Shown: positions 12,079-23,460 of the stretch, piece after piece | Numbering within the stretch: the first letter of the stretch is position 1 | Layout of the letters: each line of letters begins with the position of its first letter | DNA from: Hymenochaete sp. R1 | Lineage: Eukaryota; Basidiomycota; Agaricomycetes; Hymenochaetales; Hymenochaetaceae | Assembly (NCBI GenBank): GCA_019400425.1 | Contig: JAFREE010000086.1 | Span: 1 to 64,000 of the forward strand | DNA: 64,000 bases | Reading direction: 5' to 3' | The notes under the pieces: model-generated | Told to the model about the DNA's origin: nothing | What the model saw: only the letters and a program-made list of their open reading frames with translations | Database searches by the model: none | Translations under genes and position numbers: made by a program

Positions 12079-12427
12079 AGGCGGGCGAGCAGCTAGATTG
12101 AACCCCAAATAACAAAATCTACGGCTTCGCCACGCAGGGTTATGCACCGAAAGTACCTGCGTCGGATTTACGCGAGTCGGCCTTGCTTCAAAGTTCTTTT
12201 TAAAGATAGAGTATATAGACTTCTTCACGATTATGTATTTGTTATTCTGTATTCGGTCTTGGCTTTTCAACTTTGTATACTTGTATTATATCATGGCATT
12301 ATCAAAGATTAGATCACAACTCCATATGTATAAAAAACCGAATCATCTAGTAAGGGATTATACGGGGCACAGGCCTACTGCGTCACAGAACATAAATAAA
12401 TAGACAAGATCGGTTTTCGTGTTATGT
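12079..12427. other. Convergent 3' region
   Basis: AT-rich stretch between the convergent MFS gene and the minus-strand gene at 12428. It contains AATAAA-like signals near 12392 and nothing else seen. Confidence 0.4.
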
Positions 12428-13114
12428 CTACATCTTGCAGGAACTGGAACCATACAAATACCGAGCCTCCGTTCGCATTCCCGTCACATACACATCTGAA
12501 GACGACCCTCTCGCCCTCCTGCTCTTTTTCCAACTACCACCATTTCCCTTCGTTTGCCTACGATCATGCGAGCCGGCGTCGGCATACGAATCGGAGAAGG
12601 GCAGGACAGGCACACTCACTATGTCTGGCGCGCACGCGGGTGTGGGTGCGGGCGAGACGGGGGTAGTCCCAGGCCCACCGAAACCGTATGAAGAGGAAAG
12701 CGTCCCGAAGGCGGAGGAGTAGTCTTTTGGCTGGCTTTGATGTGTGTGTTTGTGGGGCGGGGGTTGGGAGGAGTAAGGGGGAGCATCGACGAGTGAGGCG
12801 AGGGTCAGCTGGGAGTCGGGGAAAAGAGGACGACGGGAGGGGCTCGGGCTGGATGAGGATGACATGAACGACTTATCCTTCTTTCGAAAGACGCGAGAGA
12901 AGGAGCCGGAGAATGAACCTTGCGGGGACGATTTCCGCGTCGTGGAAGCCATAGCGCACTCCGAAGACGTGGATAATCCGTCTGAGTGGGGAGACGTTTT
13001 TGATTTTGGTTTCGATCGGGTTTTCGTGGTTGGAGCGAGTCCTGAAGCCTGGAGGCCGTATTTGTCTTGTAGGACGGCCAGGGCGGTGGACGGCTGGTGA
13101 GAAATCATAGGCAT
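12428..13114 (-). CDS. Hypothetical Ser/Pro-rich protein with KDY-SSYG motif
   Basis: Not recognised. A single open frame of 228 aa from the ATG at 13114 to the TAG at 12428. The frame stays open further upstream, but only from non-ATG codons. It is Ser-, Pro-, Thr- and Lys-rich and probably mostly disordered. Two segments look ordered: ALAVLQDKYGLQASG near the start, and PKDYSSAFGTLSSSYGFGG around residue 140. The second closely matches PKDYEAAAAALMSSYGSGG in the small protein at 21197-21472. A basic patch FSRVFRKKDKSF lies between. No signal peptide or membrane segment. Probably an Agaricomycete-specific family; function unknown. Confidence 0.6.
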   Translation of the reverse strand: MPMISHQPSTALAVLQDKYGLQASGLAPTTKTRSKPKSKTSPHSDGLSTSSECAMASTTRKSSPQGSFSGSFSRVFRKKDKSFMSSSSSPSPSRRPLFPDSQLTLASLVDAPPYSSQPPPHKHTHQSQPKDYSSAFGTLSSSYGFGGPGTTPVSPAPTPACAPDIVSVPVLPFSDSYADAGSHDRRQTKGNGGSWKKSRRARGSSSDVYVTGMRTEARYLYGSSSCKM

Positions 13115-14471
13115 CTTTGGTAGAGTTGCTAATTGCAAGGACGAATGTATGATATAATTATAATGATGGATTGAAGAGCGCTTTTGAGGAGCTGGAGTGA
13201 CTTTAGCGTTCGAATATGAGTCGAGTTGGACTTCAGAGGGAGGAGATGTTTGAGCCAATGTGCACCGCGACACGTTTATATACGATTTGTTAATCAAACC
13301 CAAACTGTAAAGAAAGATAAGATCAGTCCACCTGAGACAAAGAAGATGACTCGACTTATCATTCCGTCACTCCATCTTTGTTTCGGAGAAAGCCATCAAC
13401 AGATGTTGCTCGTGATCCACGTACTGCACCGCAGTAGCCGTCCAATATGATAAGCAGCGCTCAGACGCGCAGTCATAAAAAAAGCGGATGCTAAAAGAAT
13501 ATAGTCTTTGAAGGACTGCGAGTAGATTGGCTCCGGAAAGTAGCACCGTGCTTCTGTCGCAGTAGATCGCAGTGTAAGAGCCAGGGATAATGCGGCCACT
13601 TTGGGTAGGTCCGGCTGCGCTGGAAATAAGCCCGGGAGCGTCGGACGCGGAACGAGTGAAGGTAATGGAACGGGTTTAGGGAGGCAAATGACTCGACTTC
13701 GTCCAATGAACTCTCCTATAGAGACATCTTTGAGTCACTAGAGTAGCAATACATTAAAGAGGTTCCTGTGGGTTTCTATGATCGGAAAAACGGTGGGAGT
13801 TAAGGTTGAGCGTCTGTTCCTATGCCGGTGCTGTGCTAATATGCTGAAGCAGTGTAGACAACAAAATTAGTGCTTTGCAATTTCTTTGCATCGGCCACTG
13901 TAAACTGTTGAACAATAAGAAGCGCCGGGATTGATGTACTGCATCCCTCCTGGAAAGTATCAGTCACAGTTTCATCAGCATCTCGATGATCTTTAGACAG
14001 GCAAAAGCGGATATCAGTGCTATCGGAGGAGCAAAAATAATCAGTCAATCTTCCTTCAATCTTGATGAATTTCCAATGTTTCATCGCATTCTTTGGCCAA
14101 TCGTTGAGACCAAAGCTGCGGTCCACTCGTAAAAATAGAGATGGCGGTGAAACATGAAGGAGTAGACAACTTCAAGTTGAAGATCTTGAACACCAGATGT
14201 GATGCGTCGTATATCACGATGATTTCAGCGCAACACACATTATCACCCACTGGACATGTTCAAAAAAGGTCAGATAGAACGCACTTAGTGAGTTAAAAGA
14301 TGTGATGGAGGATGATGACGGTTGAAAGTGAAATAAGGCGTCGGTGTCGTGGAACATGGGAGAACAATCGCGAGCCGTCGATCAACGCATACATATCCCA
14401 AGGGCCCTTCTCCTCTCGAGCATGTTTCGCTCAGCTCCGTATCTTCAGCGACAGCGGCAACGAGTTATATC
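13115..14471. other. Long intergenic with two TGACTCGA octamers
   Basis: ATGACTCGA occurs at 13346 and 13688. Minus-strand frames at 13836-14126 and 14056-14250 are open but show no family resemblance and could not be joined by good splice sites. The last 150 bases are the PRMT3 upstream region. Confidence 0.4.
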
Positions 14472-16808
14472 ATGAGTGTGCACAAACTGCCTGCAACCAC
14501 AGATGTTCTCGAGCAAGCTCAAATTCGCGAGAGACAGGCGAACGTAGATCTAGACAGTGCCGAAGCCCCGCCTCCCTCGGATTCGGACTCTGGTTCTTCC
14601 TCGTCTACTGGCGAAGACGACGACGATTGGAACGACTGGGTCTCGGAAGATGACGTAGCCAGACCTGCGTTATCGTTGATCGATGGGACACAATGTCCAA
14701 ACGTGCAAGCCGCCCTCGAACACGACAAGTCGGAACATGGATTCGATTTCGAGGGGTTGACGTCGAAACTTCACTTGGATTTCCACGCTCGCGTGAAGCT
14801 CGTCAACTACATCCGCAAGGAACGGCCGTCAGTCGAGGCTGTCAAGGCCTTCAACGGAACAGAGTCGTTTTTCGCCTCTGACGATTACTTGATTCCGGTC
14901 GTTCAGGATGACCCATACCTCCAACTCGGGTCCGGAGATTGGTCGGACGACGAAGACGAGGACGCCAATATCGACGCGGCCGGACGATCGAAAGAGCAAA
15001 ACGTAGAAGAGAAGGACAGGACGATTCGCCGGCTGATGCGGAAACTCGAGCAGGCTAAACAGGATCTGGCCGATTTCGGGACGTTGGTCGAACAGAGGTT
15101 CAAAGTGTCTGAGGTCTCACATGCTGTGGAGGACGATAAGGTGCAGTCGTCGTCGTCGACCTCAAAGAGTGCTGTGGTACCTAAGCGAGACGACGACACG
15201 CATTACTTCCACAGCTACGGCGACAACGGTGAGCCCATGTTTTACCCCATACATCTTGAAAATTTTCTGACCGAGTGTAATATAACAGAAATACACTATG
15301 TGATGCTCAAGGATAAAATTAGGACGTCGACCTATGCGTCTTTTATCATGAACTCCCCGGAACTCTTCACGGACGCCATCGTCCTCGACGTAGGCTGCGG
15401 GACGGGGATTCTGTCTCTTTTCGCGGCGCGTGCTGGCGCTAAGCGCGTTTTTGCTGTTGACGCTAGCAAATACATTGCTGACAAGGCACGCGAGATCGTG
15501 AAGGCGAACGAGCTGGACGATGCCATCACGTACGCTTTTCGCTTTCCTTTTTCTTCATTTATTTCATCTAACTTTGTCTAGGGTTATCAATGGAAAGATA
15601 GAAGACATCCAATTACCGGATGGAATTACCCAAGTAGATGTGATCGTGTCCGAATGGATGGGCTACGCTTTACTTTACGAGTCCATGCTTGACTCTGTTC
15701 TCGTCGCTCGAGATAGATTCCTCAAGCCCACCATTGAAAGAGAAGTAATTCGAGGTCGTGAAGACAAGGGGGAGTCTTTGGAGGAGAAGCGGACAGGCGG
15801 AGTACTCGCTCCCAGCCAAACGAGAATGTTCCTTGGACTTTGTTCGGCGACCGACGTCATCAAGGATAGAGTGGAATTCTGGTCTGACGTATATGGTGAA
15901 TCGCCCGTAATCATCCACACAATCATTCGCTGAAAATGCATCAGGATACGACATGAGCCCGATGTCGGAAGGTGTATACGAAGAGGCCGTAATAGACGTC
16001 GTAGACGGCGATAGCGTACTCACTGACGCAGCCATGATCAAAGTCTGTTCACCATCTTCCCATACCGTCTTCACCACACCAGACTTCTTATACTAATTCA
16101 AATCTTTCCCCTTAGGATATCAACATCTCCAAAATAAACCCGCGCAACCTCTCCTTCTCCGCCCCCTTCACCCTCACAGGCACTACCGCACGCCGCACAG
16201 TCGCACACGCCTTCATCCTCTACTTCGACGCCTTCTTCACCACCGACGGCGCCCAGGTCGGGCCGGACGTCCACGCTCGAGTCGCAGGCGGGGACAGCAT
16301 CTTCGGCGGGCCCGTCGTCGCTGACCTTTGGCGCCCCGGCTCGCCTTCGCGTGCGCGATCGCCGTCGGGGACGTCGTTCTCTGAGGTGGGTGCGGGAGCG
16401 GGGGTGGGGAACGAGACGGAGAGGGAGAAGAAGGCGAAGTCCCCGGCGAGGCTGGAGAGGATGAGGAGGAAGAGCAGTGGGAAGATAAAGAGAGAGACGT
16501 GGAAAAGCTTCACGACTGCGCCTGAGAGCGAGCCTACGCATTGGAAGCAGACGCTGTTCTTGTTAAAAGAGCCGATTGTCGTCAATGAAGGTTAGTGGAC
16601 TATCCTTTTCAGCCTATAAATCATGAGATTTGATCTGATTGCTTTCTTTCTTATAGATTGTGAGGTGTCTGGGACGTTCCATTGCAGGAAGAGTGAAGAC
16701 AACTCGCGCGAGTTGGACGTCGAGATCCATTATGTCGTACGTGAACCTGGGGAGAAGGACACCACTGAGCAGAGAACGATGACTGTGCAGTCATTCAAGG
16801 TTCGGTAG
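14472..16808 (+). CDS. PRMT3: Protein arginine N-methyltransferase 3
   Basis: Model: exons 14472-15228, 15289-15529, 15582-15895, 15945-16042, 16116-16590, 16657-16808; 678 aa in phase. N-terminus is acidic (DDDDWNDW), then a degenerate zinc-finger region (ALEHDKSEHGFDF keeps the histidines but not a C-x2-C pair). Next come a coiled coil and the methyltransferase core: SAM site VLDVGCGTGILSLFA, double-E loop SEWMGYALLYE and the THW loop in EPTHWKQT. PRMT3 makes asymmetric dimethylarginine, classically on ribosomal protein uS5. Two insertions are unusual: 22 residues between FLKP and GGVLAP, and a long Ser/Arg/Lys-rich segment before the THW loop. Intron 4 uses a GTCTGT donor. Confidence 0.93.
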
Positions 16809-18354
16809 GAATGGATTTTGGTACGAATAAGTATAGTAGGTTTCGCGCGACAGGCTCTGGCCGCATCTTCAAGGTGCTCTGAAGATAACTTGCCTTGCTA
16901 GTAGCAGACCTCATCCTTCACGTGCCAGACAAAGCAGAGTTTCTTGTATTTTTGAGTCCTTGACTCTGGCTGTTTCGTTGGGCCATGTTGTTTCCGGACT
17001 AACAATCAAGTTTCCTTCTCAGACTCATTTCCTTTCACATGATTGATCTCGCCACACCGATAGCACCTCGTCCCTCTGGTACCACTAACGGCATCCCGAC
17101 ACAGTGCTACGTCTTGAATTGATAGTCCGTCTTCGATTTTGATTCTAACCCCGGATCCATCTTCGAGCTTCTCCGCGTCCCCATATATCCGGCGCTAGTA
17201 TCAAACAGCAAGCAGTCTGTAATGACAAAGGGTTACGCAGAAGACTCAAGAACACCATATCTTTTATCTTGCGGCAATCGTACACATTGCGAAGCTTCGT
17301 TCCCTCATACCCACCATCTATGCAGAGGTTCCCCACCGGAGATATCCTAACCGGAAAAAGCAAATGACTCGATCGGGGGCGTCGGAGATTCGGTGCGACG
17401 AACGCGGTGAGCGGAGGTCCCCTTCGGATCCCTCGAGCCGTGAATCTATTTCCCCACTTGACCCCACATTTGCTGCATGCTTAAGCTACAAGAGAGTTTC
17501 AGAGCTCTGTTTTCATGCACATCTGGATGCATTGAGGTAGTCGAGGAAGAGATGGGGAGCTCAAGATGACAAAGACGCGAGAGCGGTTAGCGGTTAGCTG
17601 TAAGAAGCTCTCTCCATTCAATCATGGTACCGATAATATCGTCATCACGGTCGATTCTTGCATATGACGCACCTTCGTTCATTGATAAGAAGGCCCTTAG
17701 CAATCCAAAGAATCCTACTTACTTTCCGATCAGTTGGGAAGAAGCTATCGTGGTATGGTATGGTAAAGAAGAAGATCGTAGACTGAACACGAGGATCACG
17801 CGCTTCCGCTTCCGCTTCCTTCATCATTCGCTGAGTAAGAAACTCGGAGAAGGGCAAGAAGGTCGACTACAAAAAAAGTTCTGGAGGCCTGAATAAAGTG
17901 GCGCCTTCGTACCCCGGGGGCGACGGACGGACTAAACGGAGTGAGCCTAGCACAAAATACAGCAGCTGAGGGGGTTTCAGACGCCTAAAATAAGGGTCGC
18001 AAGCTGCTATAAAACTGCTCGGGCTTATATCCTTACGCTCGCTCCTCGTCTCTTGCTATCCTCCTTTGCTTTCGACCTGCGTTCAGCCCCGCCGCCATCA
18101 CCGTCAACCCCGCCTTTGTTTGCGTTGGGCCGCGCACAAAGGGTGAAGAACAAGAGAAAGACTTGTGCTCGTCGTCGTGTTCGCCTTTGTTTGTTTCAAA
18201 ATCTCGCCACGCACACGCCGCCACGCGCAGGCCGTGTGCGCCCACAAAATAAAAATTAATTGGGATACATAAAAGCAAGCGCGCCTGACGTCACATACTA
18301 CATACACAACAACAGCAACACACCTCCCAGACTTTTTTCTTCTCCCGCGAAAAC
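16809..18354. other. Long intergenic, no supported gene
   Basis: About 1.5 kb. A plus-strand frame at 17624-17896 (about 90 codons) shows no family features. ATGACTCGA occurs at 17364. The last 350 bases look like a fungal promoter and leader: CT-rich tracts, ACATAAAAG near 18267 and a CA-rich leader before the ATG at 18355. Confidence 0.4.
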
Positions 18355-18645
18355 ATGCCTACGATATTCGGTGACAGCGTCGACCGACAAACGACTCGAT
18401 GTCAGCCTCGGAGAACAGGACCAGTCGACCCTCGGCTCGATAATATCTCATACGCGGTGCCGAATCTGGCTAAATGGTACCCGAGCTCGAGCTCACCCGA
18501 GCCACAAAAACCGAAGAAGGACCCAGATAGCCTTGGGAGTGTGGAAGGGGAGTGTGAAGCAGAGCCTGAGCTTCCGCCGTACGAGCTCATTGCCCAATCG
18601 ACGCACAAGTCGTATACTCTTCCACCACGGAAACGAAGACGGTGA
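18355..18645 (+). CDS. Small hypothetical protein, basic C-terminus
   Basis: Not recognised. A single-exon frame of 96 aa starting MPTIFGDSVDRQ and ending in a basic run PPRKRRR that could be a nuclear localisation signal. The middle is Ser/Pro/Glu-rich with PELPPYELIAQS. No signal peptide, membrane segment or cysteine pattern. Support comes from the CA-rich leader just before the ATG, a TATA-like ACATAAAAG about 90 bases upstream, and similar small genes at 19.7, 21.2 and 24.0 kb. The minus-strand frames over it look like shadows. Confidence 0.45.
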   Translation: MPTIFGDSVDRQTTRCQPRRTGPVDPRLDNISYAVPNLAKWYPSSSSPEPQKPKKDPDSLGSVEGECEAEPELPPYELIAQSTHKSYTLPPRKRRR

Positions 18646-19677
18646 GAGAAAATGTTCCTTAATGTAATTGCATGCATGGCTAAATGGGGTGTCAAACGTG
18701 AAACTATAGGTGGCTACTGGTGCGATTCCGAGAATCAATCACTCAGATTTATAAATAGAGGCTTGATGCTTTGATCCATTATGATACGATCCGTGAGCCG
18801 CTGTTAACTTTAACTTTTAATATAATCGACCCGAGCTGATATTTCTTGTTTTAGACGACCCAAAATCACTAGAGGATCAAACGATGTCTTGTACCTACCA
18901 CTTTAACACAGATACCGCAACTTTTCCCATCTATTGTACCCATTTTGCTGTTGTATCATAGATGCTTGTTTTCACCTTCTCTTGTGATTTCGCGATATTT
19001 TGATGAATCGCTCTATTTGCCTCGGCGTGCCAAACGGACAAAGACCATCACGATGAAACATGAGCCATAGTTGTCCACCTTCCAAAAAGTCACCCGGTAA
19101 ATCGAAGCTTATTATTATGATCGAAGCATGTTTCAAAGCTGCTAGCTGCTATAGTATCCGCAATATCAGATCTGATAATCAAATAATAATTGAATACTCG
19201 TACCAAAGTGACTCGTGTATGGTGGGAATCCATCGCCTAAGACCATGACGGATCCAAATCGGACGGAGATTCCGTCCTCTGCTCCGTGATCCGAGCGACC
19301 TCAAGATTTCGGTCGAATGAGCTCAACAATCGTGTTGTACAGCCTTTTGACGAGTTTCAAAAAGGAAAACCCCGCTGAGAGGCGTCGACCTAGGTTGCGA
19401 GAGTAACGGACCGAGTACGCGCTGATTTCCTAGTACCGTAATGTATTGTGTGCATCAAGTCGAGTCAGAACGCTCCGTTCAGTTGTCATCTGGGGTGGTT
19501 TGAATTTCCACTCATGTCCGTATATAAGAGATGTCAATTTCTTCCCAGAGCCTAACGCACCATCGAATTCCCCAAAGGAACCTCAATTGCAACAGCGTCT
19601 TGATCGCCTCTTCTTGCCCCAAACTTACCACTATCGACGAGCTTCCAGTTCATCAGCAAGCTCAAACCATTGCCATC
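18646..19677. other. Intergenic, promoter of the 19.7 kb gene
   Basis: No gene seen. TCGAGTCA (TGACTCGA on the minus strand) lies at 19460, and a TATA box at 19521. Confidence 0.4.
19521..19530 (+). promoter_or_regulatory. TATA box of the 19.7 kb small gene
   Basis: TATATAAGAG, about 150 bases before the start codon at 19678 and followed by a C/A-rich leader. Confidence 0.5.
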
Positions 19678-19872
19678 ATGCCCGCCTCCTTCGGTTACCA
19701 CTCAGACCCATACGCAGACAAAGCTCGCCTCCAGGCGCTCCTAAACGCTCGTGAGCAAAACAGCTCGAGCTCAAGCTCCCAAGCATCACCGAGCCCGGCC
19801 CCAAACGAATCTCGTTCCCAGAAGACATCGGAAACAAAGAAATCTTCATCCGGAAAGAAAAAGAACGGGTGA
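19678..19872 (+). CDS. Small Ser/Lys-rich hypothetical protein
   Basis: Not recognised. A 64-aa frame starting MPASFGYHSDPYADKARLQ, with a short probable helix (ARLQALLNAREQ) and then a Ser-rich, Lys-rich tail ending SSSGKKKNG. The tail resembles that of the 21.2 kb protein (KSGSGKTK). No signal peptide or membrane segment. A TATA box and a clean leader precede it. An upstream in-frame ATG at 19531 would add about 49 residues of poor composition, so the later ATG is preferred. Function unknown. Confidence 0.5.
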   Translation: MPASFGYHSDPYADKARLQALLNAREQNSSSSSSQASPSPAPNESRSQKTSETKKSSSGKKKNG

Positions 19873-21196
19873 GAATGGCGCTCTTGTGTATATACCTCTA
19901 GTTCTCTTTGCTCAAAAGTCTTTGTTTTTTGTTGAAGGTGGTTGAAGTTATAGTCGATGACGGGCACCTCTGCGACGTGTAAGATTGTTGGACGTTAAAG
20001 CGGGTCATGAGACTCGAGCTTTTTCAGTAAGTTATCTCGACATTTTCGTTCCAGACGCCTTTTTTCAATTCTCATTTGAAGACGGGACCAGCACGATAGG
20101 AAGACTCGCCGATGACGTTGAGTATGCGAAGAGACGGCTTCGGACACATCGTCTCCGTGCACTTGCTTCTATACGATGTTTAGTTCATTCATACGATACC
20201 ATCCAATACGAAATCAAGTATAGAATTAACTCACTATCATTCTATAATCTTTTGCAGTCAATTCCATTGATCTCGTCTGTATCTTACTTCGGAGTTCGAT
20301 ATCCAAGAACTTCCGTGTTGCACAGTCTGGGGATGTGAAACTTGGTTCAAGACTAAGATAGCAAGTAATCCATGCGTGAAAGCGGTCGCATTCTCTCCGC
20401 CAGGGCAGCCTTGATGTGTTGTGTATGGATGAAGAGCATCTGAATTAAGTGAGAAATAGTAGGTTGAAGTCAAGAGCGCTGTGTAGCGCTCCAGCTCCGT
20501 CGCATTTCCGCAGACCAAATGAGTCACGTGAGACAACACATCCATATTTGAAACTATTTTGGACTCCGACTAAATCTAAAACGGGACCATGCGTTCACTT
20601 CGAGCACGGATCAATAATAACGACTTACAGAGACCTGCCTGGCCAGCCCTTGACCCACAAAATACCCATCAGCGCGCTTCCGAGGGCGCCAGCACTGGTT
20701 ATGACTTACTCGTGGTATCAAAATACCGAGAAAACTCAATGCATGCGCGTCCGGGTGAAGTGATTCAACGAGGGCATTGAATTCCGAGTCGAGTCATCCC
20801 AAACAATGACTCCGTCGTAACTGTATGGTTCGCCGAATTGCCCCCACTCCAGCGCAGCAATCCCACATGGATGATTAACTGCGCGGCTGGGGCTGCGCAT
20901 GTATTTTTGAAATGCAGCCACCAATACCGATTCGTCCAAGGCGTCTGTGGATTTCTCCCATCCCAGAATGCATAGTTTTCAAGCCCATCACCCAGATAGT
21001 AGGTGATTCGTACACGACGGAAGATGAACGGGGCCAAAATGAGCGATGAGATCGAGGGCGGTGGAAGGAAGGGTATAAAAGGGCTTCGATGTCTCGCTTG
21101 CTTCATTCATCAGAAACAAGGCGAAGCAGATTGTCTCAAAATCCCCTTTAAACGCGCAGCTTAAATTCCTTACTACTCTTTTGCCACGCACGCACA
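19873..21196. other. Long intergenic with possible decayed coding sequence
   Basis: On the minus strand, about 20736-20970 reads as a plausible frame (DALDESVLVAAFQKYMRS...) with coding-like composition, but no start exon or family could be found. TGACTCGA lies here on the minus strand (20789). The last 130 bases are the promoter of the 21.2 kb gene. Confidence 0.35.
21074..21080 (+). promoter_or_regulatory. TATA box of the 21.2 kb small gene
   Basis: TATAAAA in the context GGGTATAAAAGGG, 117 bases before the ATG at 21197. The spacing and flanks suit a strong core promoter. Confidence 0.6.
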
Positions 21197-21472
21197 ATGT
21201 CAAACAAACCCTACTCGAACGAGGCTGGCTCGTCGAGCAGTGCCCCTCTTCTTCCGAAACCAAACCCTCCGAAAGACTATGAGGCGGCGGCGGCGGCGCT
21301 CATGTCGTCTTACGGCTCCGGGGGAGCTGCCCCGGTCTTGCCGAGTAAGAAATCTAAGGATAATAAGAGGTATGGATCATAATCATAATCAAAATTTACA
21401 TCAGACCTGCCTCAGGCTGACGAACCCGATTCCAGTACAAAATCGAAGTCCGGTAGCGGTAAAACCAAGTGA
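21197..21472 (+). CDS. Small hypothetical protein with KDY-SSYG motif
   Basis: Not recognised. Best model: exons 21197-21369 and 21436-21472, 69 aa, ending STKSKSGSGKTK. If the intron is not removed the protein ends three codons later, after KDNKR. The core PKDYEAAAAALMSSYGSGG matches the motif in the 12.4 kb protein; around it are Ser-, Pro- and Lys-rich stretches. No signal peptide or membrane segment. The strong TATA box 117 bases upstream argues for an expressed gene. The acceptor choice is uncertain: nearer AG sites would give introns of only 35 or 46 nt. Confidence 0.55.
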
Positions 21473-21757
21473 ATTCTGGTACAACTGATAGTAAGTGCTG
21501 CCCTATTTTGAAGTCGAAGCTGTGCGGATTAAATCCTTTAAGACTTGGATATCTTGCTTTCGGAGACCAGCCGCACTCGCATTTCTATTCAATCTTGTGC
21601 GTGTATCATTCTTGTTAAGATGCAGGAAGGAAGATAGTCTGCTTGAGTCTGCTCTCAAACACTCTTTACGTTTACGTTTTCTTTGAATTCGTGTCTATGG
21701 AATGTTGATTATACGAAATAAATAGTATTGATTGGTTCACACTTACCTCCTCAACAT

Positions 21758-23460
21758 CTACTTGTGTCCGTAAGCGGCAGAAAGTCGAGCTTTCACATGT
21801 TCTCCGGCCGTCACAATCTCGTACTTCGACGGTTGTTCTTCCGAAACACAGCTAGGTATGGGCTGAATAAATGAAGCTGCAATTAGCACTTTAAAGGCAT
21901 CATATTGCCGTCGAATGGAATGAATTGACTCACCACTAAGCTAACATTATAATCAACTCCGAAGAAGACTGGCATAGAATGTCGCTCAACCCTGGAACGA
22001 TTGACCGCCCTGTGTACTGTGGACTTGAAGACATCGTCTTCGGACGTCGTGAGATCCAAGCCGCTGAAAAAGGGGATGTAACATACTTGTCCACCGTGCA
22101 AGCTGGTCGCCGATGCTGAAACCACATAATCAATGTACAAGTAACGACGTGTAATCTCAAAGAAAGCGACTTACTTGATTACAAGCGTCCCAGGAATGGG
22201 TTTCGCTTTGACCCATTGCTTTTTCGCATTCATAACCTCAAGGGCTTGTACGCCAGGCTCTTGCCATAAGATAGTAAAGCACTGCCATAGAGGGCTGGAG
22301 AGTTAGCATTTCAGATCAAAAACATACGGTCAATCAGAATCACCTCAAAACTATGCCAGACAAGGCCGCGTATTTAGTTATTCCACTCTACAGAACGAAA
22401 GCAACGGAGATAATCACTCAGTGTGCGCTCCTATCCCGAGTACTCTTTCGTCATGCGGCCCTGTTTGTGGAGGGTAATGAAGCACCCGCATGATCGCAGC
22501 CGCTTCCCGCGTCTTGAGAAATGGAGAATAAATCGAATGAGTCATATCCATACAAAAAGATGCAGCCAGTTGGATACACGGACCTTATCATCGAAAAAGT
22601 TCTCTGGAAGCTCGAGGGCGATGGCGAACAAAGGGAACAGTTTCCGACCGAAAGCCACCGCTTCATTACTACGGGAGTGGTACGATTATAACCTTGAGCT
22701 CGAGCTTCCAGATCCAGCGCAATTTAAAGGTATATATAAATGAGGACTAACTAGTATCCTAGGTACCCAGATTTGAAGTCTGGTATTTCTTCCGGCCACT
22801 GGTTCGCCCCGGACATCGCGCTCTTCGTGGACGACTCCGTCTCCTCCGGACCAATGTCGAAGCTTTCATGCAGATCGCCTCTGTTCCTAGGATCATTGTT
22901 CTCACACAACAAGGCGCTGTAGCCCTTAAAGTTAACAGAGTTTCTGCTGTCATACTAGTGGTTTGAGCTCGGGTAAGTAAAGCTGTCTGTGTGTCCAAAG
23001 TCAAAGTCGTCGCACTGGCCTTGAGTTTCGTCTGCTCCGGCAAAGCAAAGAACTTCTTTCCGGAATCGACTGCGCCTGAGATCTTCTCATCAGGTATCCC
23101 ATGATTCTCAACTTTGAGTTCAATAAGATTAAGTTCGCGTTCGTGATTGAAAATGAGAGGGGCGAGTGAGCCATTTCATCAGCCAGTACCGTCGGACTTG
23201 AGACGGTAGCATTGAGCGCGTACCGTAAAAGAAACCAACGTTTACGCAAGAATTTCTGATCTCATGTGCAAGTTGATGACGAACGGTAGGATCAGGGCTA
23301 TCTGCGTTCTTCATATCTCTAGAATTCCGATGATACTGCGTGTGAGTCGTCTCATCTGATTCCATCATCGTACAAGCACTAAATCAGCGCACATGACGGG
23401 TATTTCCTGGAAAGCGCAGTCAGCGCGACTGGCAGCTTGAAGGACAGTTTCTTTGGCCAT
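21758..23460 (-). CDS. 2-oxoglutarate/Fe(II) oxygenase, isopenicillin-N-synthase-like
   Basis: Model on the minus strand: exons 23393-23460, 23224-23318, 23020-23111, 22752-22954, 22584-22668, 22418-22512, 22344-22350, 22175-22281, 22087-22115, 21934-22037, 21758-21862; 329 aa in phase. Family marks: an IPVID start, NHGIPDE, NFKGYSALL, GDLHESFDIG, MRVLHYPPQTGP, iron ligands in GAHTD and STVHRAVN, and a 2-oxoglutarate-binding RHS in VERHSMPVFF. Exon 7 is only 7 nt (TTTTGAG) and completes the iron-binding Asp codon. The intron after exon 3 appears to be GC-AG. Such enzymes use oxygen and 2-oxoglutarate for hydroxylation or ring closure; the substrate is unknown and no partner genes are nearby. 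The family is clear. Confidence 0.85.

Noticed and set aside
13836..14250. Two overlapping minus-strand frames of 64 and 96 codons
   Set aside because: No family motif, no splice-consistent joining and ordinary intergenic composition.
17624..17896. Plus-strand 90-codon frame
   Set aside because: Standalone, with an equal-length minus-strand frame over it and no recognisable feature.
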